Of a DNA stretch of 64,000 nucleotides, positions 62,414 through 64,000 are shown one piece after another. Numbering within the stretch: the first letter of the stretch is position 1; each line of letters starts with the position of its first letter. A program made the translations under genes and the position numbers. Source of the DNA: Lagopus muta (Eukaryota > Chordata > Aves > Galliformes > Phasianidae); assembly GCF_023343835.1 (NCBI RefSeq), contig NC_064436.1, positions 48,955,883 to 49,019,882 of the forward strand, in the 5' to 3' direction. The notes beneath the pieces were generated by a model. That model was given only the letters and a program-made list of their open reading frames with translations, ran no database searches and was not told the origin of the DNA.

Positions 62414-63605
62414 AAGGCTTGAACATGGTGTGGCTATTGGCTATTTTTCTTTCTCTCGTCACAATAAAGGAATTTATCATTTAATATTTATTAAATTTGT
62501 TATTTATTTTCATGTCTCTTCTACAGTTATCTGAGATCATCTATTTTTTAGGTTGGGGGCTCTGCCAGTTCCTTTCTTCAAAGAAAGTGAGATTGACAAA
62601 ATAGTGCAGAAATGTTAAGCTGAAGATTGGAGAATAAAAATGAAAGTTTGAAGTCAGAAGCTGGGGACTTAAATGAAAGCAGAGATGTCAGTGCATGGTC
62701 TGCTTGCAAAACTTGTGATCTGTGTCCATGTACGCAAAACTGATTTAATGTGATGATGAATGAGGAATTGGAATTCTGTTGCTTTCAGAGGAACAATGCT
62801 ATTGTTTTCTGTATTGTTTTATTTTTTTAAATTATTATAAATTAGAGTTTTAAGTGCAATTACTGAGCTTTGCAGCACTTGCTTTTAAGAAGTGCCTGCA
62901 ATTTTGTAAGCCAGTTTGGTTCTGAGCGCTGCAGAAATAAGAGCTTCAACTGAATTGCTTCAATTATAATTGAAAGGGAGAGAGGATGAGTGGGTATTGC
63001 TGCAGAAGGTTTTCTGGGAAAGGAGTTCTCAAAGACTGAGGGACATCCTTTTAGTCAAATGGCTTTGAGTGGGAGGAAAATTAGTTTTATAGCTACACTG
63101 CTGGTGGGTAACTTTTTTTTTTTCCTTTTTTTTCCTCCTTTTCCTCTACACCTTGTATGACATTACCTTGCCTCCTTGTTTCTGCCAGATCTGGTACTTT
63201 TTTTTAATCCAGCACCAGGAATTAAATATACTATCCAGGTTCATCCTATTCCCTCTGTCCCCCGTTGCATTCTTCTGGGTTATTTCCCTATGTAGGTTCT
63301 CTCTAGAAAGAGAAATCTCCTCTTGTGTACAGAACACTGTCTCTACCCTAGCAGCAGAGTGAACCTTTTTTTAGATCTTTTTTTTGCTGAACCTGTTTGT
63401 CTTCCTCTGATGAAGTAAATATATGCTAATTTTCATGTTGATTACCTGGTGCAGTTCCTTTATTCACTCTAAGTTACAGCAATTCACCAGCTTAAGGACC
63501 TTTGACACCAGTTTGGCCTTGTGTTTTGTAGGCATCAAATGTACATTGTACTGCACTAGTCTGTCAAGTGAACGTGTTGCAAAATGTGAATGGATTTTGA
63601 GAATA

Positions 63606-63655
63606 AATGCTATTAATACTTCTCCAGTGTAATGCTATTAATACTTCTCTAGTGT
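63606..63655 (+). repeat. Tandem duplication, 2 x 25 bp
   Basis: Two adjacent 25-bp units beginning AATGCTATTAATACTTCTC and ending AGTGT differ at a single base (C versus T at unit position 20). The near identity suggests a recent slippage or duplication event. Confidence 0.92.
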
Positions 63656-64000
63656 AAACACCAGGAATACAAAGGTATTGTGCAAAACTGCTGTAGCTGC
63701 TATCGGGTTTAGTTCAATCACTGCATTTGGCAGCTGTTCTGACAGCCAGCTCTCACAGCTGGGTTTGCTGCTGCAGCCTCTGCAGAGAGCAGAGCTGTTG
63801 GATGTGAGCTCAGGTCTCTCAAGCCGTGCAAAACTTACTCTTGTGCAAATGCATCAGTGTTATACGGGCTTTTCTAAAGCATCTAAGTAGATGAGTATGC
63901 ATAGTTTTATTTAGTTCTCATAGGTGCTGTCCTTTGAGGGTCTGGTTATACTCTGCAGGACACAGTGCCATTTCCTGTAAATGCAAAGGGAAACAATTGA

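Larger units (their letters stand above)
33191..64000 (+). other. APBB2: Presumed 5' intron of APBB2; no coding exon recognised
   Basis: About 30.8 kb shows no frame matching the WW or PTB domains or N-terminal region expected for APBB2, nor any other known protein. It is AT-rich and carries many rightward-style pyrimidine tracts, CR1/L3 relics, long poly-T runs and microsatellites. This fits the long untranslated first introns typical of this gene in vertebrates. Non-coding 5' exons may be present but cannot be fixed by reading alone. Two candidates, 38,378-38,489 and 60,420-60,467, are given under findings. Confidence 0.45.

Noticed and set aside
33191-64000. APBB2 coding exons
   Set aside because: No frame resembles the APBB2 N terminus, WW or PTB domains. 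Coding probably begins beyond the window.
1-64000. tRNA, rRNA, CRISPR array, operon or phage-like features
   Set aside because: None seen on either strand. The window is vertebrate genomic DNA, and I found no new multi-component system in it.

Overview
The window is vertebrate nuclear DNA and almost certainly avian, probably galliform (chicken-like). Three things point there: many short CR1 LINE fragments, mostly in the antisense view that begins with GAATCACAGAAT-type 3' ends; two discrete CpG islands in an otherwise AT-rich sequence; and one clearly recognisable nine-exon gene, UCHL1, whose protein matches the vertebrate family almost residue for residue. I see no prokaryotic genes, CRISPR array, rRNA or tRNA.

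Layout: (1) About 1-14,945 is non-coding sequence downstream of UCHL1, with one short and one roughly 750-bp CR1 remnant and simple repeats. (2) About 14,945-19,563 is UCHL1 on the minus strand, reconstructed exon by exon with GT-AG introns throughout. It encodes 224 residues and keeps the complete Q84/C90/H/D catalytic set. A TATA box inside a CpG island marks the start, and an AATAAA signal lies about 310 nt past the stop codon. (3) About 19,760-32,400 is intergenic. It holds CR1 fragments, a 324-bp solo ERV-type LTR with TG...CA ends and a perfect 5-bp target-site duplication, a 53-bp direct-repeat pair around a CR1 scrap, and an AT-rich block with a palindromic TALE-homeobox motif. (4) About 32,400-33,190 is a second strong CpG island. 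Human chromosome 4p13 carries APBB2 and UCHL1 as a divergent pair, so this is most simply the APBB2 promoter and first non-coding exon, reading to the right. (5) About 33,200-64,000 shows no recognisable coding exon. It is best read as the 5' (UTR-level) intron of that rightward gene, with CR1 or L3-like remnants, long poly-T tracts and microsatellites.

UCHL1 is a neuronal ubiquitin C-terminal hydrolase. APBB2 (inferred, not seen as coding sequence) is an APP-binding adaptor. The two would share only the roughly 13-kb interval between their divergent promoters. I found no novel multi-gene system. The most useful leads are the solo LTR with two AP-1 sites about 2.4 kb upstream of the UCHL1 start, the TALE-dimer block near the second island, the duplication around a CR1 fragment, and two candidate untranslated exons in the right-hand intron.
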